A stretch of 64,000 nucleotides of DNA from Rhodanobacter sp. C05 (GTDB lineage Bacteria > Pseudomonadota > Gammaproteobacteria > Xanthomonadales > Rhodanobacteraceae), in contig NZ_MUNQ01000007.1 of NCBI RefSeq assembly GCF_002001165.1, positions 124,001-188,000 of the forward strand. The letters run 5' to 3'. The translations under genes were made by a program, and so were the position numbers. Below the pieces are notes generated by a model, which worked only from the letters and a program-made list of their open reading frames with translations, was not told the origin of the DNA and did no database searches. Below, piece after piece: positions 53,495-62,794 of this stretch. Within the stretch, counting starts at the first letter, position 1; every line of letters starts with the position of its first letter.

Positions 53495-53848
53495 TCACAT
53501 GGTGTGGGTGGCACGCTCCGAGTTCAGCGTACCGGCAAGGATGTTCTCGATGCGGCTACGCGCAGCTTCGGCGTCGCCCGACTCGTTGAAGTGGATGCCG
53601 ATGCCGGCGGTACGATTGCCTTGCGCACCCAGCGGACTGATCCAGACCACCTTGCCGACCACCGACAGCCGCTCGGTTTCCTCGGCCAGGGTGACCAGCA
53701 GCACCACTTCATCACCCAGCGAATAGGCTTGCGCGGTTGGCGCGAACAGGCCGCCATGCTTGAGAAACGGCATGTACGCGTTGTACAGCGAGGCCGCATC
53801 CTTGATTTTCAGTGAAATGATGCCCTGACGGGCGCCCATGGGTTTCAT
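53495..53848 (-). CDS. pilZ: Type IV pilus assembly protein PilZ
   Basis: Founder-type PilZ, 117 residues, required for pilus biogenesis in Pseudomonas and Xanthomonas. The sequence (GARQGIISLKIKD, YNAYMPFLKHGGLFAPT, VVWISPLGAQGNRTAGIGIHF and the final THTM) follows P. aeruginosa PilZ closely. The RxxxR/DxSxxG signature for cyclic-di-GMP binding is absent, as in that protein, so it acts by protein contacts (PilB/FimX type). An ATG three codons in is an alternative start. The GGDEF-EAL gene directly upstream is suggestive, since FimX is also a GGDEF-EAL protein. Confidence 0.93.
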   Translation of the reverse strand: MKPMGARQGIISLKIKDAASLYNAYMPFLKHGGLFAPTAQAYSLGDEVVLLVTLAEETERLSVVGKVVWISPLGAQGNRTAGIGIHFNESGDAEAARSRIENILAGTLNSERATHTM

Positions 53849-53944
53849 GCGGGACTCCTGCCGGACGATTCCGCCGCCCGATCAATGATACTGATCTTAG
53901 ACGCTACAATCCGCTGGTGCCACCACGGCGGCGCAGCCACGACA

Positions 53945-56824
53945 TCATGCATTGTCGGATTGACTGGACAGCAGTGATTGTCGCTCGTTCACGAGTCGAC
54001 CCCACGAAGCCGGCGGCACCCAGTCAGTGACCCAGGCCGGCACGGCGTCAGCCGCCATCGGACGCGAGATCGAAAAACCCTGTAGCTGGTGGCAGCCCAG
54101 CGAAGCCAGCAGATCACCCTGCTCCGCCGTCTCGACCCCTTCGGCAATCACCGTCTTCGCCAGCATGCGGGCGGTGGTAATGACGCCTGCGGCAATCGCC
54201 ATGTTGCGCTCGTCGCTGAGGATATTGCGTACGAAACTCTGATCCAGCTTGATGTGCTCGATATCCAGTTTCTGGATATGGCTGAGCGACGCGCTACCCG
54301 TGCCGAAATCGTCCAGGCCGACGCGAATGCCGCGCCGACGACACTCCTCGATGACGGTTTTCGCGCGGGAATGATCCATCGAAGGACCGGTCTCGGTGAC
54401 CTCGATGCCGAAGCCCACATCCATCACGTCCGGATAAGTATCGAGCACGGCGTCGATGTCGTTGAAAAACGCCGGATGCAGCAGATGACGGGTGCTGATG
54501 TTGATCGACACCGGAATCGAGATGCCTTCACGCATCCATGCCTGACAACGACGCAACGCCTCATCCAGCACATAGCGGCCAATCGGGCGCGCCAGCTGGG
54601 GATCGTCCAGCACATGCATGAAGCTGGCAGGCTCGATCAGTCCCTGCTCGGTGTCCTTCAGGCGAAGCAAGGCTTCCATTCCCGCCACTCCATGCCGCCC
54701 TGGCAGACCGTCGATGAACACAATCGGCTGAAACAGCAGCTGCAGATGTGACTGCTGCAACGCCTGGGCGATCCGTTCGCGCATCGCCTGCAGCCGCAGC
54801 TGCTCCAGCTCCATCACCGGCTCGTAAAGCGAGCCCCGATCCTTGCCATCTTCCTTGGCCGCATACATCGCCAGATCGGCATGCCGCACCAACCCTTCAG
54901 CATCGGACCCATCAAGCGGAAACAGGGTCCAGCCGATGCTGGCGGACAGATAAAGCTGCTCGCCCATGACATTGAACGGTGCCCGCAACGCCTGCAGGAT
55001 GCAGCGACTGATCACGTCAAGCTGCTCCTGGCTGTCAAGACCGGAGATCACCAGCGCGAATTCATCACCACCGAAACGGGCCAGTACGTCTGCTTCACGC
55101 AGCATGCCCAGGATCCGTGCCGCCGCTTCCGCCAGCACACGATCGCCGCCGCCATGCCCGATCGTGTCATTGACGCTCTTGAAGCGATCCAGATCGAGCA
55201 CGCCGACGGCAAGTTGTGACTGATCCCTGCCGGCCCGCGTTCTCGCCTGCTCCAGCAACTCGAACAACAGGCGCCGGTTCGGCAAGCCCGTGACCACGTC
55301 GTAGAAGGCCAGCCGCTCGACCCTGGCCTCGTGCATCTTCTGTTCGGTGATGTCGCGCTGCTGCCACAACCGCCCCTGCGGCACACCATCGATCCTGATC
55401 GGCACAAAGTCACGCAGGAAAATGCGGCCGCCCCGCATGGAGATCTCCTCGGCCTCGACCGGCTCGCCGCGAGCCAGAATCTGCTGGATCCTGGCCCACT
55501 CCCGCTCAGGGTCCTCATAGGCCGGTTTCAGAGAGTCATACATCCTGGATGCAGGTTGATTCTCCAGCTCGGCCGGTGTCTCGGACAAACCGAACAGGTT
55601 GCAGAAAGCCTCGTTGGCAAACTTCACGCGATTGTCTTCGGAAACCACCAGGATGCCGGTGTACTGGTTCGACAGGATGGTGCGGAAATGCTGCAGACTC
55701 AGCCGCAGATTGTGCTCAGCCACGACACGGGCAGCGCGCGCTCGCTGCATCTGGATACCCAGGCCGAGCTCGACCGTCATTTCCGAGAAGACCTGAACCT
55801 CCACCGCGTTGAAAGCATCCGTTCCAACCGCGCCAATCACGAACACTCCGATGATTGCCCCGTCCACCCGCAGCGGCAGGGCCAGCAATGCGTGCAAGGC
55901 TCCCATGCCTGTCCCCGACGGCCAGTCCATGCGACCCGACGACAGCCGATGACGGATATGCGCCTGACCTGTTGTCATGGCGATCACGGTTGCATCGTCT
56001 GCATGGCCGGGATCGCTCAGATCGAGCCTGACATTCGCGCCGATCTCCGGAATCAAACCATCATGGGCACGCAATTGCAGCAGCGTGCCGGAGTCTTCCT
56101 GCAGCAGACCGATCCACGCTGCCTGATAGCCGCCGGTACGCCTGGCCACACGACAGGCATCGGTCAGCAGCACCTGTTCGTCCACGCTGTGCGTTGCAAG
56201 CTTGATCATCTCGCTGAGCAATCGCAGCGCGCAGCGCTGGCGCGCCTCGTCCTGCACCGATTGCAGCAACCGCGTGCGCTGCGCGTCCGCCTCCAGCCCC
56301 AGCCCGATGCTTGCCGCGACCTGCTGCAGCAATTCGATCATCTGCGGTGAAAAGAAGCTGGCGTGCGACGACCGTATGACCAGTCCGGCACACACTTCAC
56401 CAAACTTCAGCACCGGCACGGCGACGACAGAGGTGACCCCATGCCGCACATAGGCCGGGCGGAACATCTCCAGACCAGGGGTATGCCGGATATCAGCCTC
56501 CACCTGCGGTGCGCCCTGCCAGAACGTCGGGCGTGCAACCGAGAACGACATGCCTTCGGGGTAGATATCGCCCATGCCTGGGGCCACCCGTGCCGGCGCT
56601 ATGCGGCGGAATTGGCTGCTGCCGCGATCAAGCTCACCCACCATCACAAAGCGGGCACCGATCCGGCGCTCAAGTACTTCGATGACTCCCTCGTACAGTA
56701 CCGACGGGGCCAGTGAGCGGACCAGCAACTGACCGATCTCCGAGAGCGCTGCATAGAAGCTCTCACTGGACGCGTTGACCGCTCCCGTATCGACCTGCAT
56801 CGAGTTCTGATCCGGATTGTGCAT
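53945..56824 (-). CDS. GAF-GAF-PAS-GGDEF-EAL cyclic-di-GMP signalling protein
   Basis: Cytoplasmic, 959 residues, no clear membrane segment. Two GAF-like domains (about 27-180 and 205-360), a PAS domain (about 375-490, FRTILSNQYTGILVVSEDNRVKFANEAF), a GGDEF domain with intact RFGGDEFALV and DLDRFKSVNDTIGH, and an EAL domain with MEALLR, SINIS, FGIEVTET, LDDFGTG, IKLDQSFV and AEGVET. Both active sites look intact, so it could make and break cyclic-di-GMP, or one domain may regulate the other. It lies 96 bp upstream of pilZ on the same strand and 192 bp after the PIG-L gene. FimX-like roles are inferred, not shown. Confidence 0.9.
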   Translation of the reverse strand: MHNPDQNSMQVDTGAVNASSESFYAALSEIGQLLVRSLAPSVLYEGVIEVLERRIGARFVMVGELDRGSSQFRRIAPARVAPGMGDIYPEGMSFSVARPTFWQGAPQVEADIRHTPGLEMFRPAYVRHGVTSVVAVPVLKFGEVCAGLVIRSSHASFFSPQMIELLQQVAASIGLGLEADAQRTRLLQSVQDEARQRCALRLLSEMIKLATHSVDEQVLLTDACRVARRTGGYQAAWIGLLQEDSGTLLQLRAHDGLIPEIGANVRLDLSDPGHADDATVIAMTTGQAHIRHRLSSGRMDWPSGTGMGALHALLALPLRVDGAIIGVFVIGAVGTDAFNAVEVQVFSEMTVELGLGIQMQRARAARVVAEHNLRLSLQHFRTILSNQYTGILVVSEDNRVKFANEAFCNLFGLSETPAELENQPASRMYDSLKPAYEDPEREWARIQQILARGEPVEAEEISMRGGRIFLRDFVPIRIDGVPQGRLWQQRDITEQKMHEARVERLAFYDVVTGLPNRRLLFELLEQARTRAGRDQSQLAVGVLDLDRFKSVNDTIGHGGGDRVLAEAAARILGMLREADVLARFGGDEFALVISGLDSQEQLDVISRCILQALRAPFNVMGEQLYLSASIGWTLFPLDGSDAEGLVRHADLAMYAAKEDGKDRGSLYEPVMELEQLRLQAMRERIAQALQQSHLQLLFQPIVFIDGLPGRHGVAGMEALLRLKDTEQGLIEPASFMHVLDDPQLARPIGRYVLDEALRRCQAWMREGISIPVSINISTRHLLHPAFFNDIDAVLDTYPDVMDVGFGIEVTETGPSMDHSRAKTVIEECRRRGIRVGLDDFGTGSASLSHIQKLDIEHIKLDQSFVRNILSDERNMAIAAGVITTARMLAKTVIAEGVETAEQGDLLASLGCHQLQGFSISRPMAADAVPAWVTDWVPPASWGRLVNERQSLLSSQSDNA

Positions 56825-57016
56825 TCACGTGACCAGTCAGTGGATGGAATCGCCGCTACTGCCTAGATCTGCCACATCGGCGGTCGGCTGAAACAGTCGT
56901 CGACACGGGAGGATAGCCCGACACCGAGGCAAGCGCGCAGCCATGCCGTGATGATTCGCCACCATTGGTCGCACCCCCTGGTTCCCCTTGGCACCACGCT
57001 AGCCCTGTCAATCGAC

Positions 57017-58015
57017 CTATGCAAGGCCGGCACCATGACGTGACAGATCGCACGGCAGCTCGCACCAGCCCCAATGATCGAAAATCCACGGCGATGGCAG
57101 GGTGGAAGCCAATCTGGCGAACTGTGATTGCCCTGCCATTCCGCCAGTTGGCGACAACCGATAACCACCACCCGGGACATGCTGCAGCGGGGCCTCATGC
57201 CAGTTCCAGCTCTGCGCACCTCTCGCACTGACCAGACTCAGTCGCAGCCATGGTCGCAGCCATCGGGGTGGCTGCCACGGCAGAACGGCAGATGACACTG
57301 CCGGCACTGTGAGGTAACTCTCGGCACGCATGGCCAGTCGTCGCATGCGCTGGCCGCTCAAGGCCATCTGGCTCTCATGTGCATCCAACGCCGCCAGCTT
57401 GTTCATCATTTGCTCGCGCGAGCCTTCAATTTCCACGAACCCGGCATGCCTGGCATGACCATGCACCAGATAGGTCAGCAGCTGCGGCGCGGCGGCCTGA
57501 CTCGCCAACGCCAGCCGTACCAGCACGTGCGCCGCGCCATGATCGGGATGACGGTCATCGATCGATGGCAATGCGATCAGGCTGGGCCGAAACCGGCCGA
57601 TTGTCGTGGCCAGCAGTGATACCGCCAGGCTTTCCGGCTGCAACAGGCAGGCATTGAGCCCCATGTCCGGCCAGCCCATGCATTCCAGCGCCGACTCCGG
57701 CAGATCAAGCTGTTGCATTGCTTGCCGCATTTCAGCCTGACGACGCTGCCCCCAGCGCTGCCTGTCGGCGTCGCGGATCCACAGTCGCCGCTCCAGCCAG
57801 CGCTGTGGCCACGGATTGTTGTCGCCGGCGGTCAACAGCAGAATGCGCACCTCGCCGCCCGCCGCCACCACCTGCTGGATCAACAGGCCAGTGGCGATAG
57901 TCTCGTCATCCGGGTGTGGCGCTATCACCAACAGCCGCGTCTGCCCGGAAAAAGCCGGCAACTCTGGCGCTGTCATCGCTGGCAACGCGTTGGCGACGAC
58001 TCCCGTCAACGCCAC
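57017..58015 (-). CDS. PIG-L/LmbE-family deacetylase
   Basis: Zn-dependent N-acetylglucosaminyl-type deacetylase, 332 residues. The catalytic motif APHPDDE is at 32-38, and the downstream DDRHPDHGAAH (near 155) gives the metal-binding histidine. Family members deacetylate GlcNAc on lipids, mycothiol precursors or polysaccharides. The substrate is unknown here. The start is GTG 58015, overlapping the holB stop by 10 bp; an ATG at 57976 is possible and would still keep the active site. Translational coupling to holB is probably positional rather than functional. Confidence 0.82.
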   Translation of the reverse strand: MALTGVVANALPAMTAPELPAFSGQTRLLVIAPHPDDETIATGLLIQQVVAAGGEVRILLLTAGDNNPWPQRWLERRLWIRDADRQRWGQRRQAEMRQAMQQLDLPESALECMGWPDMGLNACLLQPESLAVSLLATTIGRFRPSLIALPSIDDRHPDHGAAHVLVRLALASQAAAPQLLTYLVHGHARHAGFVEIEGSREQMMNKLAALDAHESQMALSGQRMRRLAMRAESYLTVPAVSSAVLPWQPPRWLRPWLRLSLVSARGAQSWNWHEAPLQHVPGGGYRLSPTGGMAGQSQFARLASTLPSPWIFDHWGWCELPCDLSRHGAGLA

Positions 58016-58941
58016 TGCGCCAGCAGCTCCAGCAGCAGCAGATCGCCGCGCAGCGGACCGCGCAAGCCTTCGCGGGTGCGATTGAGGGCGTCGTACCAGT
58101 GCCCCAGCGCTTCAACGTCCATTGCGCTGGCCAGCGGCCCCGTGCTTCCCGCCGCGCGTGCCTTGATCTCGTCGGCCGTAGCCTGGGCAGCAAACCACAA
58201 GCGCTGGGCCGGCTCGCTATCCAGCCAGCGCTTGATCACCTCGGTCGACTGGCCGCGCCCGGCTGCCAGCGCGGCCAGGTCCTTGCGCACTTCCAGCCGT
58301 CGCTCCAGCGCTCCTTCCTGTGCCCAGAGATAGGCCTGACCCGGATTGCCGCTTGCGGCAACGAGTGCTGTCGCAGCGTCACTCACGCCTACGGCCTGCA
58401 ACCAGGCCAAAGCATCGGCGGCAGCCGGCAACTGAAACTCGATCCGCTGGCAGCGGCTGCGGATGGTCTGTGGCATCCGCCATGGCGCATCGGCGAGCAG
58501 GATCAGCATGGTCTGTTGCGATGGTTCCTCCAGCGTCTTCAGCAACGCGTTGGCGGCGGCGGTATTCATCGCGTCGGCCGGGTCGATCATGGCTACCTGC
58601 CAGCCGCCGAACTGGCTGCGCATGGCCAGCCGCGCCGACAGCTCGCGGATCTGCTCGACCACGATCTCGCTGCGCTGTACGCCGTCCTTGCGCAGGCCGA
58701 AGCTCAGCGCAACCAGGTCCGGGTGCGAGCCAGCCGCCAGCAGCAGGCAACTGCGGCAACCACCGCAGGCTTCGCCGTCGATCGGTCGCTCGCACAGCAA
58801 GCCCTGCACGAAACGCTGGGCGAATGCGCGCTTGCCGAGTCCAGCCGGTCCGCATAGCAACAGCGCATGCGGCAGCGCATCGCGCTGGCGGCGTGCCTGC
58901 AGGCGCAGCCAGTGTTCCGCATGCCAGGGCATGGTGCTCAT
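58006..58941 (-). CDS. holB: DNA polymerase III subunit delta'
   Basis: Clamp-loader subunit of 311 residues. The AAA+ domain has LLCGPAGLGKRAFAQ (modified P-loop), the zinc-finger cysteines in EACGGCRSCLLLAAGSHPDL, and NALLKTLEEPSQQTMLILLAD (the SRC-like motif region then IRSRCQRIEF). The delta' C-terminal collar domain follows. The ATG overlaps the tmk stop (ATGA). The order tmk-holB is standard. Confidence 0.93.
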   Translation of the reverse strand: MSTMPWHAEHWLRLQARRQRDALPHALLLCGPAGLGKRAFAQRFVQGLLCERPIDGEACGGCRSCLLLAAGSHPDLVALSFGLRKDGVQRSEIVVEQIRELSARLAMRSQFGGWQVAMIDPADAMNTAAANALLKTLEEPSQQTMLILLADAPWRMPQTIRSRCQRIEFQLPAAADALAWLQAVGVSDAATALVAASGNPGQAYLWAQEGALERRLEVRKDLAALAAGRGQSTEVIKRWLDSEPAQRLWFAAQATADEIKARAAGSTGPLASAMDVEALGHWYDALNRTREGLRGPLRGDLLLLELLAQWR

Positions 58942-59594
58942 GTGATCGCCTCGAACAGATGCGCCATCGCAACCATCGCTGCCTGGAGCACATCGGACGG
59001 TGACTGACCGGCATCGATCATGCGGAAGCGCTGCGGTTCGGCAGCGGCACGCTGGCGATACGTTGCGCGCACGCGCTCGAAGAAGCTGTCCGCTTCGACC
59101 TCGATGCGATCAGCATCGCCGCGACCGGCAGCACGCGCCCGTCCGGTCGCCACCGGCAGATCGAGCAACAACGTCAGGTCTGGCCTGATACCGGCACAGG
59201 CCCAGTGCTCAAGTTCGGCAATGCGCGACTCCGGCTGACCGCGACCGCCGCCCTGATAGGCGTAGCTGGCATCGGCAAACCGGTCGCACAGCACCCACTT
59301 GCCCGCGCGCAGTGCCGGTTCGATCAATTCGCGCACCAATTGCGCGCGCGAGGCGAACATCAGCAACAGTTCGGTCTCGGCGGCCAGGTCGTGCAGCGCC
59401 GGATCGAGCACGATGGTGCGCACCGCCTCGCCCACCCGCGTGCCACCGGGTTCGCGAGTCTGCACCAGGGCGATGCCGTGCTGCTCGATGCAGGCGCGCA
59501 ACCCGGCCAGCAGGGTGCTCTTGCCGGCACCCTCGCCGCCTTCGAGGCTGATGAATTTCCCACGCGCGGCTTCCATGGACGATGCGCTCATCAT
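58938..59594 (-). CDS. tmk: Thymidylate kinase
   Basis: dTMP to dTDP kinase, 218 residues. P-loop LEGGEGAGKSTLLAG near residue 18, TREPGGTRVGEAVR and DRFADASYAYQGGGRGQ. The start is ATG 59594, which overlaps the mltG stop (ATGA) and has GGAAG eight nt before it; a TTG two codons further up is not needed. The lid arginine pattern RARAAGRGDADRIE is of the E. coli-like type. Confidence 0.95.
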   Translation of the reverse strand: MMSASSMEAARGKFISLEGGEGAGKSTLLAGLRACIEQHGIALVQTREPGGTRVGEAVRTIVLDPALHDLAAETELLLMFASRAQLVRELIEPALRAGKWVLCDRFADASYAYQGGGRGQPESRIAELEHWACAGIRPDLTLLLDLPVATGRARAAGRGDADRIEVEADSFFERVRATYRQRAAAEPQRFRMIDAGQSPSDVLQAAMVAMAHLFEAIT

Positions 59595-60622
59595 TGGCAA
59601 TGCTTCCGCTGGTAGCAGTCGACGTTGCGGTTGTGCTCGTCCAGCGTGCTGGAAAACGCATGGGCGCCGTCGCCACGGGCAACGAAGTAGAGCTCGGTGC
59701 CGGGTGCCGGGTGCAAGGTCGCCAGCAGCGCCGGCTTGCCCGGCAGCGCGATCGGCGTCGGTGGCAAACCCGGTCGGGTATAGGTGTTGTACGGCGTATC
59801 GGTGGCGAGGTCGCTCTTGTGGATATTGCCGGTGTAACTCGCGCCCATGCCGTAGATCACGCTGGGGTCGGTTTGCAGCAGCATGTGATTTTCCAGACGC
59901 CGTACGAACACGCCGGCGATCCGCGCACGCTCATCGGCACGGCCGGTTTCCTTCTCCACGATCGAGGCCAGGATCAGCGCATCGTACGGCATGGCCAAAG
60001 GCAAATCCTTGTCACGTGCAGGCCATAGCGCATCGAGCGTCTTGACCATGTCGGCGTGCGCGCGCTTGAGAATGTCCAGATCACCATCCCCTTTCACATA
60101 GGCGTAGGTCTCCGGCAGGAAACGTCCTTCCGGCGCCTCCCCGGGAGCACCGATCTTCTGCATGATCGTTGCATCGTCCAGACTGGCACTGTCGTGGTCG
60201 AGCTTGTCGGCCTTGGCCAGTGCCTGGCGCAATTCGGCGAAAGTCCAGCCGTCCACGATGGTGAAGTTGCGCTGCATCACCTTGCCGGCCGCCATGTTGG
60301 CGAGCAGCTGGCGTGGCGTGATGCCCGTCGTCAGCGCGTACTCGCCGGCATGCAGCTTGCCTGCCACTCGCATCTGCTCGGCCAGCAGCCGCCAGTACAG
60401 CGGATTGGCCATGCTCAGCTTGCGCTGGTTCAGTTCACCAACGATGTTCCTGAAGCTGGTACCACGACCGATATCGATGCTGTCGCCCTGCGTGGTCACC
60501 TGCAGAGGCGTGTTGCTGAAACGATTGAAGTCGTTCCAGCCATACAGCAGCGCACCGCCGATCGCCAGCAGCGCGAGCAGTATCCATGGCCATGCGCGTC
60601 CGCGCATCGATCGGTGACTCAT
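59591..60622 (-). CDS. mltG: Endolytic murein transglycosylase MltG (YceG-like)
   Basis: Cuts nascent glycan strands and is thought to set their length. 343 residues. A single N-terminal membrane helix (WPWILLALLAIGGALLYGW, residues 11-29), a LysM-like subdomain and the catalytic domain with the essential glutamate in ILASIVEKETGRADER and the family blocks MGASYTGNIHKSDL and YNTYTRPGLPPTPIA. It overlaps pabC and tmk by 4 bp each. Confidence 0.93.
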   Translation of the reverse strand: MSHRSMRGRAWPWILLALLAIGGALLYGWNDFNRFSNTPLQVTTQGDSIDIGRGTSFRNIVGELNQRKLSMANPLYWRLLAEQMRVAGKLHAGEYALTTGITPRQLLANMAAGKVMQRNFTIVDGWTFAELRQALAKADKLDHDSASLDDATIMQKIGAPGEAPEGRFLPETYAYVKGDGDLDILKRAHADMVKTLDALWPARDKDLPLAMPYDALILASIVEKETGRADERARIAGVFVRRLENHMLLQTDPSVIYGMGASYTGNIHKSDLATDTPYNTYTRPGLPPTPIALPGKPALLATLHPAPGTELYFVARGDGAHAFSSTLDEHNRNVDCYQRKHCQ

Positions 60623-61446
60623 CCGTCCTGCTCCATCGAAAAACCCAGATTGTGCCAGTGCAGTTGCAGCCGGCGTGTGAGTACGCCTGGGGCATACGCC
60701 CGATCATCCAGCGACTGTACCGGCAGGATGCCGCGCACGCTGGAACTGAGAAAGACCTCGCTGGCACCCAACAAGGCATCCAGTGTCAGTTCGCCCACTT
60801 GCGCCTGCGGGCATGCCGCCAACACTTCGGCACGGGCCACGCCAGCCACGCCGCAGCGATCCAGCGCCGGCGTCAGCAGTACACCATCAACCACGGCAAA
60901 CAGGTTGGCCATGGTTGCCGAAATCACTCGACCGTGGCTATCGCAAAGCACACCCTCGGCGATCGCCTCATCGTCCCACTCGGCACGCGCAAGCACCTGT
61001 TCCAGCCGGTTCAGATGTTTCATGCCGGCGAGCCGCGGTTGTTCGGCCAGACGGAGATCGCACACACGCATGCGCACGCCCTGCACATGCGCCGAGTCCG
61101 CGACCTTCGGCGGTGCGAAAGCTGCCACTACACGCATCGGCTGCGGCGATACCGGCAACGCGTAACCGCGCTCGCCGACACCGCGGGTTACGGTGATGCG
61201 TACCACCGCCTGCGGCATGTCGCGAATGACTTCCAAGGCCTCGCGCCACAATTGCGCCGTATCAGGCGCCGGTATCCGCAGGCGTTCGCAGCTTTCGCTG
61301 AGCCGTTGCATGTGGCGCGACCACAACGGCGCCACGGTACCGACAAAACGGATGCTCTCGAACAGGCCGTCGCCGTAAGCCAGGCCGCGATCCCGTGCCG
61401 GAACCCGGTCGGCCGCTGCGCCGTTGATCAGCATGCGCGCCGTCAT
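60619..61446 (-). CDS. pabC: Aminodeoxychorismate lyase
   Basis: PLP enzyme of fold type IV that removes pyruvate from aminodeoxychorismate to give p-aminobenzoate for folate. 275 residues. LINGAAADRVPARDRGLAYGDGLFES at the N-terminus and MKHLNRLEQVLARAE with the PLP lysine. The ATG overlaps the pabB stop by one base (61446), so pabB-pabC-mltG-tmk-holB form one tightly packed operon. Confidence 0.92.
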   Translation of the reverse strand: MTARMLINGAAADRVPARDRGLAYGDGLFESIRFVGTVAPLWSRHMQRLSESCERLRIPAPDTAQLWREALEVIRDMPQAVVRITVTRGVGERGYALPVSPQPMRVVAAFAPPKVADSAHVQGVRMRVCDLRLAEQPRLAGMKHLNRLEQVLARAEWDDEAIAEGVLCDSHGRVISATMANLFAVVDGVLLTPALDRCGVAGVARAEVLAACPQAQVGELTLDALLGASEVFLSSSVRGILPVQSLDDRAYAPGVLTRRLQLHWHNLGFSMEQDG

Positions 61447-62792
61447 CAGTCCGGCACTCCCAGCGCACGCAGCAGACCTCGCGCCTTGGCGCGGGTTTCA
61501 TCGAGCTCCAGCTCAGCCACCGAATCAGCGACGATTCCGGCACCCGCGCGCAGGCTGACTTCATCGCCGGTCAGGGTCAGGGTGCGGATCAGGATGTTCA
61601 AGTCGAGGTCACCGTTGCGATCGAGATAGCCCAGCGCGCCGGTATAGGCGCCACGCGGAGCGTCTTCCAGTGCGGCGATGATTTCCATGCAGCGCACCTT
61701 GGGACAGCCAGTGATGGTGCCGCCGGGGAACGTGGCGGCGATGACTTCACCGGGCGTCACTTCGGCCCGCAGGCGGCCTCGTACATTGGAGACAATGTGG
61801 TGAACGTGGGCGTAACTTTCCACCGCCATCAACTCGTCGACCTCGACCGTGCCCGGCACGCAGACGCGACCGAGATCGTTGCGCTCCAGATCGATCAGCA
61901 TCACATGTTCGGCGCGTTCCTTCGGATGCGCGCTCAATTCGCGGATGCGGGCCAGCTCGTCATCGCCAGGCAATCGCGGTCGCGTGCCGGCGATCGGCCG
62001 GGTCTGCGCCAGGCCACGACGCACCTCGACCAGCCGTTCCGGCGAGGAACTCACCACGGCCCAGGCCGGTTGCTGCAGCAGGCCGGCAAACGGGGCCGGA
62101 TTGGCCCGGCGCAGCACGTCATACAACGCCGCCGGCGTGGGTGGTTGCGCATAGCGAGCACACCAGGCGCGCGACAGGTTCACCTGAAAAATATCGCCGG
62201 CATAAAGGTGTTCGTGGATGCGTGCAACACCATCGAGAAACAATGGCGGCGCATCCTCTTCCCATGTGGTCGGTGCAGGCAACGACGGGATCAGCGGTGC
62301 GGCGGCGAGATCTGACTCCAACATGTCGAGCAAATCCTCATGGCCAGCCTCGGCAAGCAGGATCGTGCAGTCGCGCGCGTGATCGACGATTACCGCGGCC
62401 GGGCAGCGCACAGCCAGTGCCACCGGCAAGGCAGACGGCGGCCGCAACCTCAGCTTCGGCTCGATCTCGCCTGCCAGTTCGTACGCCAGCAGCAGCACCC
62501 AGCCACCATGGAATGGCAGCTCATCGTCAGCTGGCGGCAATCGTTCGGCTTGCCAGGCCGCATCCAGCGCATCGAGGAAACGCCCACTCTGCAGATTTCC
62601 GGCGCCATCACACAGACGGCCATCCGCGTACAGCGTGAGCCGATCGCGGGGGAACCCGAAAAGGATGTCGTAACGCGACTGCGCGGTGCCGCGCACCACG
62701 CTTTCGAGCAGGCACGGGTAGCGTTCCGGAAACGAAGCGGCCGGCGCGAGCAAATCGCGCCGGCCGGCCAGAATACGACGATGGCAGGTCAC
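61446..62792 (-). CDS. pabB: Aminodeoxychorismate synthase component I
   Basis: Chorismate-amination subunit for folate synthesis, 448 residues. The chorismate-binding block is complete: TRPIAGTRPRLPGDDE, HVMLIDLERNDLGRVC, PGGTITGCPKVRCMEIIAALE and RGAYTGALGYLDRNGDLDLNILIRT. The start is GTG 62792. The ammonia-supplying amidotransferase PabA is not adjacent. Anthranilate synthase TrpE is excluded by gene context and by the GxYxGAxGY motif variant. Confidence 0.9.
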   Translation of the reverse strand: MTCHRRILAGRRDLLAPAASFPERYPCLLESVVRGTAQSRYDILFGFPRDRLTLYADGRLCDGAGNLQSGRFLDALDAAWQAERLPPADDELPFHGGWVLLLAYELAGEIEPKLRLRPPSALPVALAVRCPAAVIVDHARDCTILLAEAGHEDLLDMLESDLAAAPLIPSLPAPTTWEEDAPPLFLDGVARIHEHLYAGDIFQVNLSRAWCARYAQPPTPAALYDVLRRANPAPFAGLLQQPAWAVVSSSPERLVEVRRGLAQTRPIAGTRPRLPGDDELARIRELSAHPKERAEHVMLIDLERNDLGRVCVPGTVEVDELMAVESYAHVHHIVSNVRGRLRAEVTPGEVIAATFPGGTITGCPKVRCMEIIAALEDAPRGAYTGALGYLDRNGDLDLNILIRTLTLTGDEVSLRAGAGIVADSVAELELDETRAKARGLLRALGVPD

Positions 62793-62794
62793 TC

